From: Polaribacter reichenbachii
Lineage (GTDB): Bacteria; Bacteroidota; Bacteroidia; Flavobacteriales; Flavobacteriaceae
Assembly: GCF_001975665.1 (NCBI RefSeq)
Contig: NZ_CP019419.1
Span: 3,765,501-3,829,500, forward strand
Direction of reading: 5' to 3'
Length of the DNA stretch: 64,000 bases
This document shows, in pieces, positions 46,124-55,777 of the stretch. The notes under the pieces were generated by a model. It saw only the letters and a list, made by a program, of their open reading frames with translations. It was not told the origin of the DNA and ran no database searches. Each line of letters opens with the position of its first letter. Within the stretch, counting starts at the first letter, position 1. Both the position numbers and the translations under genes were made by a program.

Positions 46124-48004
46124 TTAATTATTTTTTAACTTTAAAATAAATGATTGCAAAGGTTTAACATCTACTCTAACTATAGCTTTATTATTACCTA
46201 CTTTTAAGGTTGATGTAAATTCTTTATACAATTGATCTTCCAACTGATATTCACCCTCTTTTAAATTCCATTTTTCTATGATGTTTTGTGGCAAACCTAA
46301 CTCAAATCCGTAGGTGTTTTCTGCATTAAAATTAGCTACAATAATCAATTTTTCATCACCTTTATAACGAACAAAAGACACCATTTTATCATTGTACCAT
46401 TCTGTATTGTATCTATTATGATGATGAATATCTTCATACTCGCCCATTAAAGCATCACTCTGAATTGTAAAATTTAGCAAACGTTTGTAAAAGTCTCTTA
46501 ACTCTAATTCTTCTTTGGTAGATTGCCCACCATCAAATTGTTTATTATTAACCCATCTCTGTAAAGTTGGTACGCCAATATAATCAAAGATTGAAGTTCT
46601 TGATGGCGTTCCAAAACCTGCATTTTCAGAACCATCTTCTCCAAATTCTTGTCCAAAATAAACCATAGTTGGTGCTGTAGATATGGTTGCAGAAACTACC
46701 ATTGCTGGTTTTGCTTTTAAAGCATCTCCTGCAAATTCTGGACTTGCTATTCTTTGTTCATCGTGATTTTCTAAGAAGTGCAACATATTGTGCTCAATGT
46801 CTTTTAAATCATCTTGAATTTTAGCAATATTGTCTGTAGAACCACGACCTTGCATTATATTTTTAATGGTATCATACAACTGAACTTTGTCGTATAAATA
46901 ATCCATTTTTCCTTTTTTGATGTAATCTCGGTATAAATGAGGTTGATACACTTCTGCCAGTAAAAAAGCATCCGGATTTTTCATTTTGATAGAAGAATTT
47001 AGATAACTCCAAAACTCAACTGGCACCATTTCTGCCATATCAAAACGAAAACCATCAACTCCTTTTTCTAACCAATACAGCGCAATATCTCTAAATTTTA
47101 TCCAAGAATTGGGTATTTTTTTATCTTGCCAAAATTCAAAGTGTTTTTTGTAATCTTCGTTTTCAAAACTTAGTGGTAACTCATCAAAATCTTTTTTACC
47201 TTTTGGTGATATTCCATAATTCACTTTTACAGTTTCATACCAATCGTAAAAATTTGGTTTTACAGAACGAGATCCATTTCCAGTCCATTTAGATGGATTT
47301 TCATCAAACATACCATCAGACAAAGGATGATTTTCTCCACCCAAAGGTTTGTAATTATTTAAAAAATCTGGCACCTGAAATTCTTTATTCGGATTGTAAT
47401 AAAAGTTATTATCAACATCATAAACCACAGATGTATCATCATTGGCACCAAAATCTACAACGCCTGCTGGATTTGATAAACTCTTATAATTTCTGGCAAC
47501 GTGATTTGGTACAATATCAATAATTACTTTTAAATCGTTTTTATGAGAACGTTCTATAAGTGCCTCAAATTCTTCTAAACGATTTTCAACATTTACAGCC
47601 AAATCAGGATTTACGTTGTAATAATCTTTAACTGCGTAAGGACTTCCTGCTCTACCTTTTACAACATCTGGATCATCATTAGAAATCCCGAATTCTGTAT
47701 AATCACGAATCACATCGTGATGAGGAACACCTGTATACCAAATGTGTGTAACCCCCAAATCTTTAATTTCTGACAAGGCTTTGTTTGTAAAATCGTTAAA
47801 CTTACCAACTCCATTTTCTTCAATAGTTCCCCAAGGTTTATTTGTGGTATTTGTATTCCCAAACAAACGCGTAAAAACTTGATAAACAACAGCTTTTTTC
47901 TTTACACTAGGATTTTTCATTTTCTTTTCTGATACTTTTTCTGATGTACAACCAATTACGATTGATAAAATTACAGCTAACGAATAAGAATGTATTTTTT
48001 TCAT
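46124..48004 (-). CDS. GH13 alpha-amylase-family lipoprotein
   Basis: The 626-residue protein has a lipobox (VIGCTS, cysteine near 19) and a GH13 barrel with region I DIVPNHVARNY, nucleophile Asp322 (FRFDMAEM), acid Glu351 (LLAEVYQP) and third carboxylate Asp415 (FLENHDEQR). The unusually long insert between regions I and II (about 170-290) and the beta-sandwich tail set it apart from the MalS-like neighbour. It hydrolyses or transglycosylates alpha-glucans. The exact specificity (maltogenic, branching-point) is not visible. Spacing of 9-12 bp on both sides shows tight operon organisation. Confidence 0.9.
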   Translation of the reverse strand: MKKIHSYSLAVILSIVIGCTSEKVSEKKMKNPSVKKKAVVYQVFTRLFGNTNTTNKPWGTIEENGVGKFNDFTNKALSEIKDLGVTHIWYTGVPHHDVIRDYTEFGISNDDPDVVKGRAGSPYAVKDYYNVNPDLAVNVENRLEEFEALIERSHKNDLKVIIDIVPNHVARNYKSLSNPAGVVDFGANDDTSVVYDVDNNFYYNPNKEFQVPDFLNNYKPLGGENHPLSDGMFDENPSKWTGNGSRSVKPNFYDWYETVKVNYGISPKGKKDFDELPLSFENEDYKKHFEFWQDKKIPNSWIKFRDIALYWLEKGVDGFRFDMAEMVPVEFWSYLNSSIKMKNPDAFLLAEVYQPHLYRDYIKKGKMDYLYDKVQLYDTIKNIMQGRGSTDNIAKIQDDLKDIEHNMLHFLENHDEQRIASPEFAGDALKAKPAMVVSATISTAPTMVYFGQEFGEDGSENAGFGTPSRTSIFDYIGVPTLQRWVNNKQFDGGQSTKEELELRDFYKRLLNFTIQSDALMGEYEDIHHHNRYNTEWYNDKMVSFVRYKGDEKLIIVANFNAENTYGFELGLPQNIIEKWNLKEGEYQLEDQLYKEFTSTLKVGNNKAIVRVDVKPLQSFILKLKNN

Positions 48005-48013
48005 AATTGATAT

Positions 48014-50434
48014 TTATTTTAATGATATTTTAATTTTTAATTCTTTATTTGGATTCCATTTTAGCGGAATTGTAAGCGTATTTTCTTTGGATGAAATTCG
48101 AACTCTTTTACCATCAACTTTTATCTTTTTAGGATTGTATTTGATGTTATGAATAATTAGTTTGATTTCTTTTTCTGATGGATTCCAGTTTTTACCAAAC
48201 TCTGCCTCAAAATCAATCTCTAAATATCTTTTTTCGAATTCTGCTTCGAATTCTAAAATTTCATAGTTTCCTTTTTCGTAAGCATTGGCAGTTAAACCAT
48301 CATCATTGTAATAAGTTCTTTCAGAATTTTCTTTTTTATCTAAATAATAATGTAATTCTAATTGATCTGCTTTGTAATGATCTGTAGTTTGCACTAATTC
48401 ACTCATCAAAATAAAAGAACCTCCTCTTACATAAGTTGGAATTGCTTTTTCTTCAACTTTTACAGTTTTGGTTTGTCCACCTTCAATTTTTTCTTCATTG
48501 AAATAAAAGTTAAACCAGTTTGCACTTTTTGGAAAGTAAATTTCTTTACTAGTTACAGAATCTTTTAAAATTGGTGTAATTAAAAAATCTTTTCCCCATA
48601 AATATGTCGTTGAATTAGTCATCAAATTTGCATCATCTTCTTCAAAGAAAATAGGACGCATTAAAGGGGTTCCTTTTTTATTGTTTTCAAAAGCCAAATT
48701 GTAATTATATGGCAACATTTTATAACGCAACTCTATGGCTTTTTTTGCATATTTTTTAGCGAAATCACTTCTAAAAACGGGTTCGCTAGCTACATCTTCT
48801 TGAGCATGAGGTCTAAAAATGGGTTGGAAAACTCCATATTGCAACCAACGTACATACAAATTATCATCTAAATTTGCGCCAGCGAAACCACCTAAATCAG
48901 AATGCATATAACCTAAACCTTGCATACCCATTTGTAAAGCAATTTCTGGTTGAGATTGCAAACCTCCCCAAGTTCTATTTACATCTCCAGACCAAGGAAT
49001 CATTCCAAAACGTTGTGAACCAGAAGACCCTGCTCGCATTAAAATAAATGGTCTTTCGTTTGTATATTCTTTTTGATAACCATCGAAAATTAATTTTGCC
49101 CAATCTTGACCATAAATATTATGAATTTCATCTGCTTTTTTATCATCAAAATTTACCCAAGAAGGCAATACTTCTGGTTCGCCTAAATCTCCCCAAAGTC
49201 CTTTTGCGCCAAGATCTATAATCTCTTTATAAATATTCCAAAACCAATCTTTACCTTCTTTTTTGTAAATATTTACAATTCCTGTATTTCCAAAATAGAA
49301 ATCATATTTAGCAGGATTTCCAATAGAATCTGTTGCTAAAACTTTCTGTTCTGCAGCTTCTTTCCATTTTTTAGAATTTGATAAAATAAAAGGTTCTGTA
49401 ATTAAAACGGTTTTTACGCCTTTGTCTTTTAATCTAGAAATCATTCCTTTCATATCTGGAAAAGAATCTTTGTCTACTTCTAAATTCCCCATAGTTCCTT
49501 GTACCGTTTTTCCAAACCAGTATAAATCTAAAATAATAGCATCTACAGGTATTTTTTCTTCTTGAAACTTGGCAATTGTTGCTTCTGTTTCTTGTTGTGA
49601 ATGATACCCAAATCTACTTGAAAAGTTCCCTAAAGTCCATCTTGGAGGTAAAGGTTGTTTCCCTGTTAAATTGGTATAATTTTCAATTAAATCTTGCCAA
49701 GAATCACCAACAATAACTTGATAGGTTTTTCGTCCAGAAATGGTTTCGTAAGTTAAAGAATTGTCTTTTTTACTATCCAAATCTAAATACCCAATTGGCG
49801 CATTATCAAAATGAATCATATATTTTTTTGATGAAATTACTAACGGAATTGTAAAATTCATCAATTCAGCATGCGTTTCATAACCATATTGAGCTCTGTT
49901 ATATAAAGGTAATCTATAGCCTCTTCTGTTCATTCCTAAAGCTCTTGCTCCTCCTCCAAATAAAACCTCATCACTGGTTAAATTGAATTCAATTTTCTCG
50001 GTTTTATCTGCAACAATATTTCCTTTTACCATTTCTAAAGGAATATGTTTAGATTTAAAATAGCCTTGTTTTTCTGATGTTACAACTTCTCCTTTAAATT
50101 GATACGTAATTTGAAAAGGTTTGTGGTTGATATGTACTGAAATTCCATCCGTAGAAAAAATACTTTCCGTTTTTGAAATAACAGGAACTATTTCAACTTT
50201 TTTTGGTTCTAAAACCACTGCGTGTGAGGTTTTTAAAAATTCTTCTCCTTTAGGAATAAAGGACGTTTCTACAATTTTATCAGAATAAAATTTTATAACG
50301 TATTTACCATCATCTACATTAATTTCTAATCCGTTTTCGGTTTGATTTATATTTTTAAAAATTCTATTTGAATTTTGAGTAAAAGAATTTTGTGTTATAA
50401 GAAGAAATAAGAAAGGAATTATATATTTTTTCAT
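48014..50434 (-). CDS. GH31 alpha-glucosidase, exported
   Basis: The 806-residue protein has a cleaved signal peptide (to about SFTQ) and a GH31 fold: an N-terminal sandwich to about 240, a barrel from about 245, and C-terminal sandwiches including a DUF5110-like part. The nucleophile is Asp416 (GLWGDLGEPE) and the acid/base Asp484 (PWSGDV). PPRWTLGNFSSRFGYHS marks the start of the barrel. GH31 members in Sus-type loci cleave alpha-1,4 or alpha-1,6 linkages of short oligosaccharides. The alternative would be an alpha-xylosidase, but the gene context argues for glucosidase. A small hairpin repeat occupies the 46-bp gap on its 5' side. Confidence 0.93.
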   Translation of the reverse strand: MKKYIIPFLFLLITQNSFTQNSNRIFKNINQTENGLEINVDDGKYVIKFYSDKIVETSFIPKGEEFLKTSHAVVLEPKKVEIVPVISKTESIFSTDGISVHINHKPFQITYQFKGEVVTSEKQGYFKSKHIPLEMVKGNIVADKTEKIEFNLTSDEVLFGGGARALGMNRRGYRLPLYNRAQYGYETHAELMNFTIPLVISSKKYMIHFDNAPIGYLDLDSKKDNSLTYETISGRKTYQVIVGDSWQDLIENYTNLTGKQPLPPRWTLGNFSSRFGYHSQQETEATIAKFQEEKIPVDAIILDLYWFGKTVQGTMGNLEVDKDSFPDMKGMISRLKDKGVKTVLITEPFILSNSKKWKEAAEQKVLATDSIGNPAKYDFYFGNTGIVNIYKKEGKDWFWNIYKEIIDLGAKGLWGDLGEPEVLPSWVNFDDKKADEIHNIYGQDWAKLIFDGYQKEYTNERPFILMRAGSSGSQRFGMIPWSGDVNRTWGGLQSQPEIALQMGMQGLGYMHSDLGGFAGANLDDNLYVRWLQYGVFQPIFRPHAQEDVASEPVFRSDFAKKYAKKAIELRYKMLPYNYNLAFENNKKGTPLMRPIFFEEDDANLMTNSTTYLWGKDFLITPILKDSVTSKEIYFPKSANWFNFYFNEEKIEGGQTKTVKVEEKAIPTYVRGGSFILMSELVQTTDHYKADQLELHYYLDKKENSERTYYNDDGLTANAYEKGNYEILEFEAEFEKRYLEIDFEAEFGKNWNPSEKEIKLIIHNIKYNPKKIKVDGKRVRISSKENTLTIPLKWNPNKELKIKISLK

Positions 50435-50444
50435 ATGATTTATA

Positions 50445-50471
50445 CCTACAAGGTTTTAAAATCCTTGTAGG
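50445..50471. repeat. Intergenic hairpin repeat in the glucan operon
   Basis: CCTACAAGG (50445-50453) and CCTTGTAGG (50463-50471) form a 9-bp stem around a nine-base AT centre, filling the gap between the esterase and GH31 genes. I recall similar CCTACAAGG-type palindromes scattered in flavobacterial genomes. That needs a search. Confidence 0.65.
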
Positions 50472-50480
50472 ATTTGTAGT

Positions 50481-51449
50481 TTATTTTTTCAATAAAAAAG
50501 TTAAAGGAATATCAATTCTGTTTTGCCAAGAAATTTCTGAATGATTGGTACCTTCAAAAAATAAGTTTTTAAAATTTGATTCAGAATAGCCATTATGTAA
50601 GAAAATCGAATCCACTTTTGGTGCATATTCTGGATAATATTGGTCTAAAGTTTTATTACCATAATCAAAATACACTTTATGTGTTTTAGCATCAGGAACA
50701 TTGTGTTCTAAATACTTAAAAATAGATTTTGGCAATGGATTATTTTCTACAGGTTGTGCACCCACCCAATGTGTAGAAATACAAGCAGCGCCTTTAAAAA
50801 CATCTGGATATTGAGAAATTGCGTACATAGACATTAAACCTCCCATTGAAGAACCAGCTACAAACGTATTTTCTTTATTGGTGTAAACTGAATATGTTTT
50901 GTCTACATAAGGTTTTAAATCTTCGACTAAAAATTTTAAGTATTCATCACCAGTTAAATCTGATATTTCTACATCACTATTCGAAAAGCTTTTTACTACT
51001 TCTAACTCTTCTTTGGTTAGAAAACTCATTGCTTTTTCTGGATATAAATCTAACCATCTTAAAGCTGCAATATTATGAATACCAACAACGATAAAATCTT
51101 TAGTAATTCCGTCTTTCATTAATTTTGAGGCCACCTCATCAATTTTCCATTCTTGTTTGTTCCAAGTGGTCGTTTCATCAAACAACATTTGACCATCGTG
51201 CATATATAAAACCGCATATTTTTTTTCTGATGAATAGCCTTCTGGCAACCAAACATCAACTGGCCTTGGAGTTATGTATTTTGTAGGGAAAGAATCTACT
51301 CTAATCAATTTTCCAGCAAATAGATTTACGGAATCTAAATCCTTTGCTACTATTTTTGTTTTTTGTACTTCTGCTTTTGCGACTTCTTGTTTGGCTTGTT
51401 TGCAAGAAAAAAGCAATACAATTGAAAATAATATTGATAGATATTTCAT
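50481..51449 (-). CDS. Exported esterase, alpha/beta hydrolase-fold lipoprotein
   Basis: The 322-residue lipoprotein (LLFSCKQ, cysteine near 16) belongs to the esterase D/IroE-like family. The nucleophile is Ser201 in GSSMGG, the catalytic histidine lies in EGTNHSEISW, and the oxyanion region includes MHDGQMLFDE. Members deacylate sugars, siderophores or feruloylated glucans. In this operon it may remove acyl groups from modified alpha-glucans, or simply act on glycosides with ester decoration (inference). It separates the GH65/GH13 block from the GH31 block. Palindromic repeats flank it on both sides. Confidence 0.85.
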   Translation of the reverse strand: MKYLSILFSIVLLFSCKQAKQEVAKAEVQKTKIVAKDLDSVNLFAGKLIRVDSFPTKYITPRPVDVWLPEGYSSEKKYAVLYMHDGQMLFDETTTWNKQEWKIDEVASKLMKDGITKDFIVVGIHNIAALRWLDLYPEKAMSFLTKEELEVVKSFSNSDVEISDLTGDEYLKFLVEDLKPYVDKTYSVYTNKENTFVAGSSMGGLMSMYAISQYPDVFKGAACISTHWVGAQPVENNPLPKSIFKYLEHNVPDAKTHKVYFDYGNKTLDQYYPEYAPKVDSIFLHNGYSESNFKNLFFEGTNHSEISWQNRIDIPLTFLLKK

Positions 51450-51469
51450 ATTTATTAATTTTTAAAACT

Positions 51470-51516
51470 GTTCTCGATACAATTTCGAATAAAAATCGAA
51501 ATCACTCGAACTGACA
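51470..51516. repeat. Palindromic repeat, same family as the purL element
   Basis: Read on the minus strand: TGTCAGTTCGAG ... TCGAGAAC with an internal inverted repeat ATTTCGA (51482-51488) / TCGAAAT (51496-51502). It lies in the 82-bp gap between the GH13 and esterase genes. It shares outer arms with 22781-22806, with one compensating base change (C-G there, G-C here). Confidence 0.7.
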
Positions 51517-51531
51517 ATACTGAAAATTTAA

Positions 51532-53466
51532 TTAAAATTTTGTCGTTAAAATTACGCTTCCTTTTTCTGATAACTGAATAGCGTCATTCCATAAAAATTC
51601 TTCGCCAGTAACAATGTTTTTCAATTTTTTGCCATCTAAACCAACTTCTTTATAGCGTTTTAAATCAATGATAATTGGTTTCTCGTTTTTGTTGATGATA
51701 TGCACAACTGTTTCATCATTTTTAATTCTGAATAAGAAATAGGTATTCATAAATGGCGCAAAATGAATCGTTTTTCCATCTTGAATCGCATCACTGTTTT
51801 TACGATAATTTAAAACTTTACTAACAAAGTCTTGCATTGATTTTTGATCATCAGTTAAACCTAAACCTGTAAAAGCATTTATTTTATCACCTTTAAATCC
51901 GCCAGGAAAATCGGTTCTAATTAAACCATGATCTCCAGGATTTGCAGTATCATCCATTAAAATTTCTGTACCGTAATAAATTTGCGGAATTCTAGGTAAC
52001 ATTAGCATATAACTTAAAGCCATTTTAGCATTTACAACATCTTCTTTTACCTCTGTAAACAATCTACTTTTGTCGTGATTGTCTAAAAATATCATAATGT
52101 CTTTTGGAGTAGCATAATAAAAATCATTCGCCAAACCTTCGTATAATTTCACCAAACCTTTGTCCCAAGATTCTTCTTCATTAATTCCCTCAATTATGGC
52201 TTTTTGCATAGGGAAATCCATTGTAGATTTTAAGTTAGATTCGTAACCATCCTTATTATCTGCGCCAGTTTGCCAATAACCAACTAACAAAGGATTGTAA
52301 CTCCATTCTTCTCCAACAATTGAAAAATTCGGATATTCTTCCATAATAGCACCTGCCCAATTTGCCATAAAATCTTTATCAGGGTAAGGATATGTGTCTT
52401 GTCTAATTCCGCCTAAACCTAAGGTTTCTATCCACCAAATTGAATTCTGAATTATGTAATTCGCCATAAACGGATTTCTTTGATTTAAATCTGGCATTGT
52501 AGCTACAAACCAACCTTCATTATTTCCTTTTCTATCGCTTTCTGATGCGTATAAATCTTGATTTGTGGTTCTTCTATGATTCGAATTGATGTTGGTTTTA
52601 TAATTCCAATTCTCAATATTATCTTCGTAATTTTTTTGATGATTTACCCAATCTTCGAAAGGTAAATCTTTCATCCACCAGTGTTCTAAACCACAATGAT
52701 TCGCAACCTGATCCATAATTAATTTCATTCCTTTTTCTCTTAATTTATCAGCTAAATTTTTATAATCAGATAAATTTCCAAAACGAGGATCTACGCTATA
52801 ATAATCTGTAATTGCATAACCATGATAAGAACCTTGGTACATATTATTTTCTAAAACAGGAGTTGGCCAAACTGTTGTAAAACCTAAATCTGCTATGTAA
52901 TCTATACCGTTGATAATTCCTTGTAAATCTCCTCCATGACGTTTGTAACCATCAGTTCTATCGATGGTAGTTTCTTTTAAGTTTTTGTTGATGTCATTAC
53001 TTTCATCAGCATTTGTAAAACGATCTGGAGTTATTAAATAAATGGCATCTGTACTGTTAAAACCTACATATTCATCCGCAGTTTTTTGTCTTTGTTTTAA
53101 CTCGTAAGTGTGTGTTTTTGTTGTTTGATCATCAAAAATAAAAGTGATGTCAAATTTTCCTGATTTTGTAGTTGCATCAATATCTAAATCAAGAAATAAA
53201 TAATTGTTACTTTTTGCTTTGTTTACTTTTTTAATAGTTACTCCAGGATAAGAAATTGATGGTTCAGATTGCCCAATATTTTCTTCTTTTACTAATAACT
53301 GAAGTGAAGTATTCTTCATATTTACCCACCAATGAAGAGGCTCTACTCTTTCTAAAAAAGTGTTAGAAACTGAAACTTCAGAAACATCTTTTTTGGTTTC
53401 TGTATTGTTACATGAAATAAAAACGATTACTGATAATACTAAAAAAATGTTTCTGAAATGTTTCAT
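51532..53466 (-). CDS. susA: GH13 neopullulanase/cyclomaltodextrinase, SusA-like lipoprotein
   Basis: The 644-residue lipoprotein (FISCNN, cysteine near 19) has an N-terminal beta-sandwich of the cyclomaltodextrinase type (about 38-125; VEPLHWWVNMKN) and a GH13 barrel. Region I is DQVANHCG, the nucleophile Asp357 (GIRQDTYPYP), the acid Glu386 (IVGEEWS) and the third carboxylate Asp465 (FLDNHDKSR). A C-terminal sandwich follows. The layout matches SusA of Bacteroides, a periplasmic neopullulanase that degrades pullulan and maltodextrins. It follows the GH65 gene by 18 bp. The symbol is by analogy. Confidence 0.9.
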   Translation of the reverse strand: MKHFRNIFLVLSVIVFISCNNTETKKDVSEVSVSNTFLERVEPLHWWVNMKNTSLQLLVKEENIGQSEPSISYPGVTIKKVNKAKSNNYLFLDLDIDATTKSGKFDITFIFDDQTTKTHTYELKQRQKTADEYVGFNSTDAIYLITPDRFTNADESNDINKNLKETTIDRTDGYKRHGGDLQGIINGIDYIADLGFTTVWPTPVLENNMYQGSYHGYAITDYYSVDPRFGNLSDYKNLADKLREKGMKLIMDQVANHCGLEHWWMKDLPFEDWVNHQKNYEDNIENWNYKTNINSNHRRTTNQDLYASESDRKGNNEGWFVATMPDLNQRNPFMANYIIQNSIWWIETLGLGGIRQDTYPYPDKDFMANWAGAIMEEYPNFSIVGEEWSYNPLLVGYWQTGADNKDGYESNLKSTMDFPMQKAIIEGINEEESWDKGLVKLYEGLANDFYYATPKDIMIFLDNHDKSRLFTEVKEDVVNAKMALSYMLMLPRIPQIYYGTEILMDDTANPGDHGLIRTDFPGGFKGDKINAFTGLGLTDDQKSMQDFVSKVLNYRKNSDAIQDGKTIHFAPFMNTYFLFRIKNDETVVHIINKNEKPIIIDLKRYKEVGLDGKKLKNIVTGEEFLWNDAIQLSEKGSVILTTKF

Positions 53467-53484
53467 AATTTCTTTTAAAGATAT

Positions 53485-55776
53485 TTATTTAGGAGATACT
53501 GTTACTTGTTCTCCGTTTACTAAAATGTTAATTTCTTTGGTTCCTTCTAATTCAAATTGAGTTCCTTTTTGGCTAACATTAACCGTAATTACTTGCTGTC
53601 TAAAGTTTACTTTAAACGAGTAAGAATCCCATCCTTTAGGAATTTTTGGTGAAAAAGAAAGTGAATTATCTACAACTCTCATTCCTCCAAAACCTTCTAC
53701 AATACTCATCCAAGTACCAGCCATAGATGTTATGTGTAAACCTTCTTCTACTTCGTGATTGTAATCATCTAAATCTAAACGAGATGTTCTTAAATAGAAC
53801 GTATACGCTTGCTCCATTCTATCTAATTTGGCAGCCTGAATACTGTGTACACAAGGTGAAAGTGAACTTTCGTGCACTGTAAATGGCTCGTAAAAATCGA
53901 AATGACGCTCTAATTCTTCAGTAGAAAAATGATCTTCGAACATATAGAAACCTTGTAAAGTATCAGCTTGTTTTATGTAAGGAGAACGTAAAATTCTGTC
54001 CCAACTCCATTTCTGGTTAATTGGTCTTTGACTTTGATCTAAATCTGCAACAGTGATTAATTCTTTGTCTAAGAAACCATCTTGTTGTAAGTAAACATTG
54101 TGTTTTTCAGAAAAAGGGAAATACATATTATCTGCCACATTTTTCCAAGAAGCCAATTCTTCATCAGTAATATTTACTTTTTCTTTAATTCTGATATAAT
54201 CAGAAATATGATCGTTTTTAACAATATCAATATTTTCTAATGCATATTCTATACACCATTTTGCGATGTAATTTGTGTAGAAATTATTGTTGATGTTATT
54301 CTCATATTCATTTGGTCCTGTTACACCTAACATTACAAACTTATCTTTATCTGTAGAAAAGTTGACTCTTTGATGCCAAAAACGTGCAATACCAATTAAA
54401 ACTTCTAATCCTTTTTCTGGAATGTAAGTATAATCTTCTGTAAAACGATGGTAATTATAAATAGCAAATGCGATTGCTCCATTTCTATGGATTTCTTCGA
54501 AAGTGATTTCCCATTCGTTATGACATTCTTCACCATTCATAGTAACCATTGGGTACAAAGCAGCTCCGTTTTTAAAACCAAGTTTTTCTGCATTTTCAAT
54601 CGCTTTTTCTAAATGATTATACCTGTACTCTAACAAAGTTCTTGCAACAGATTGATCTTTGGTTGCCATATAAAAAGGAATACAATAGGCTTCTGTATCC
54701 CAATAGGTACTTCCTCCATATTTTTCTCCTGTAAATCCTTTAGGCCCTATATTTAAGGAAGCATCTGTACCTAAATAGGTTTGATTTAATTGAAAAATAT
54801 TAAAACGAATACCTTGTTGTGCTTTTACATCGCCTTCTATGGTGATGTCTGACATGCTCCAGATTTTAGCCCAAGCTTCTTTTTGTTTTGCCAACAAAGC
54901 ATCAAAACCTAAACTAACAGCTTTGTCTAAAGCCGTTTTTGCAGCTGCAACTAATTCATCTTTATGGTGATTGCGATCAACAACATAACCTCCAAATTTA
55001 TGGATAGAATAAGTTTGATCTTTTTTAATTTCTTGTTGATATTTATTAGCTGTATAATTATTAGATTGTTCATTAACACAATTTGTAATAATTTCATTTG
55101 GACCAATAAATATTTTAGATTCCATAAAAGTACACGTATAGAAATGTGTTTTCATGGTTCTTGCCTCTATAAAAGATTGATGATTGTCTTGCGAAACTTG
55201 TAAAACATCCCAAAATTGATCATCCCAATTGGTATCTTCATTAGTAATACCAGCATCTAAATAAGGAATATAAGTAATATTAACATCGTTACTTAAAGGC
55301 GTAATACTGTAATTAATTGCCCCTATTTCATCTAAATCTAAACTTAAAAAACGTTTGGTATCTACTTTAATTTTGATGTCGTTTTGTAAAACAGCCTCAA
55401 AACTTCTAGACAACCAACCTTCTTGCATGTTTAGTTCTCTTTTAAAATTTAAAACTTCTTTACACGTATGTAAATCTAGTTTTTCATCATTTATTAAAAC
55501 GTTAATTCCTATCCAATTTGGAGCATTTAAAACTTTTGCAAAATACTCTGGATATCCGTTTTTCCACCATCCAACACGTGTTTTATCAGGATAATAAACA
55601 CCTGCAATATAACTTCCTTGAAAAGTAGGACCTGTATATTCTTCTTCAAAATTTGCCCTTTGTCCCATAGCACCATTACCAATGCTAAATAAACTTTCTG
55701 AAGATTTTACCATTTCTGCATCGAATCCTTCTTCAAGAATCGACCACTCATTTGGTTGTATATAAACTTGATTCAT
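53485..55776 (-). CDS. GH65 maltose phosphorylase, cytoplasmic
   Basis: The 763-residue protein lacks a signal peptide and matches GH65 maltose phosphorylases in length. Substrate-binding signature GSTYWDTEAY is present. The predicted general acid is Glu490 in GPNEYENN, close to Glu487 of the Lactobacillus enzyme. The maltose-type motif ECHNEWEITFEEIHRNG and the phosphate-site segment HESSLSPCVHS are also present. The reaction is maltose + phosphate to glucose + beta-glucose 1-phosphate. Kojibiose or nigerose phosphorylases are close relatives, but the beta-phosphoglucomutase and MFS neighbours fit maltose. It starts one base after the pgmB stop. Confidence 0.93.
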   Translation of the reverse strand: MNQVYIQPNEWSILEEGFDAEMVKSSESLFSIGNGAMGQRANFEEEYTGPTFQGSYIAGVYYPDKTRVGWWKNGYPEYFAKVLNAPNWIGINVLINDEKLDLHTCKEVLNFKRELNMQEGWLSRSFEAVLQNDIKIKVDTKRFLSLDLDEIGAINYSITPLSNDVNITYIPYLDAGITNEDTNWDDQFWDVLQVSQDNHQSFIEARTMKTHFYTCTFMESKIFIGPNEIITNCVNEQSNNYTANKYQQEIKKDQTYSIHKFGGYVVDRNHHKDELVAAAKTALDKAVSLGFDALLAKQKEAWAKIWSMSDITIEGDVKAQQGIRFNIFQLNQTYLGTDASLNIGPKGFTGEKYGGSTYWDTEAYCIPFYMATKDQSVARTLLEYRYNHLEKAIENAEKLGFKNGAALYPMVTMNGEECHNEWEITFEEIHRNGAIAFAIYNYHRFTEDYTYIPEKGLEVLIGIARFWHQRVNFSTDKDKFVMLGVTGPNEYENNINNNFYTNYIAKWCIEYALENIDIVKNDHISDYIRIKEKVNITDEELASWKNVADNMYFPFSEKHNVYLQQDGFLDKELITVADLDQSQRPINQKWSWDRILRSPYIKQADTLQGFYMFEDHFSTEELERHFDFYEPFTVHESSLSPCVHSIQAAKLDRMEQAYTFYLRTSRLDLDDYNHEVEEGLHITSMAGTWMSIVEGFGGMRVVDNSLSFSPKIPKGWDSYSFKVNFRQQVITVNVSQKGTQFELEGTKEINILVNGEQVTVSPK

Positions 55777-55777
55777 T

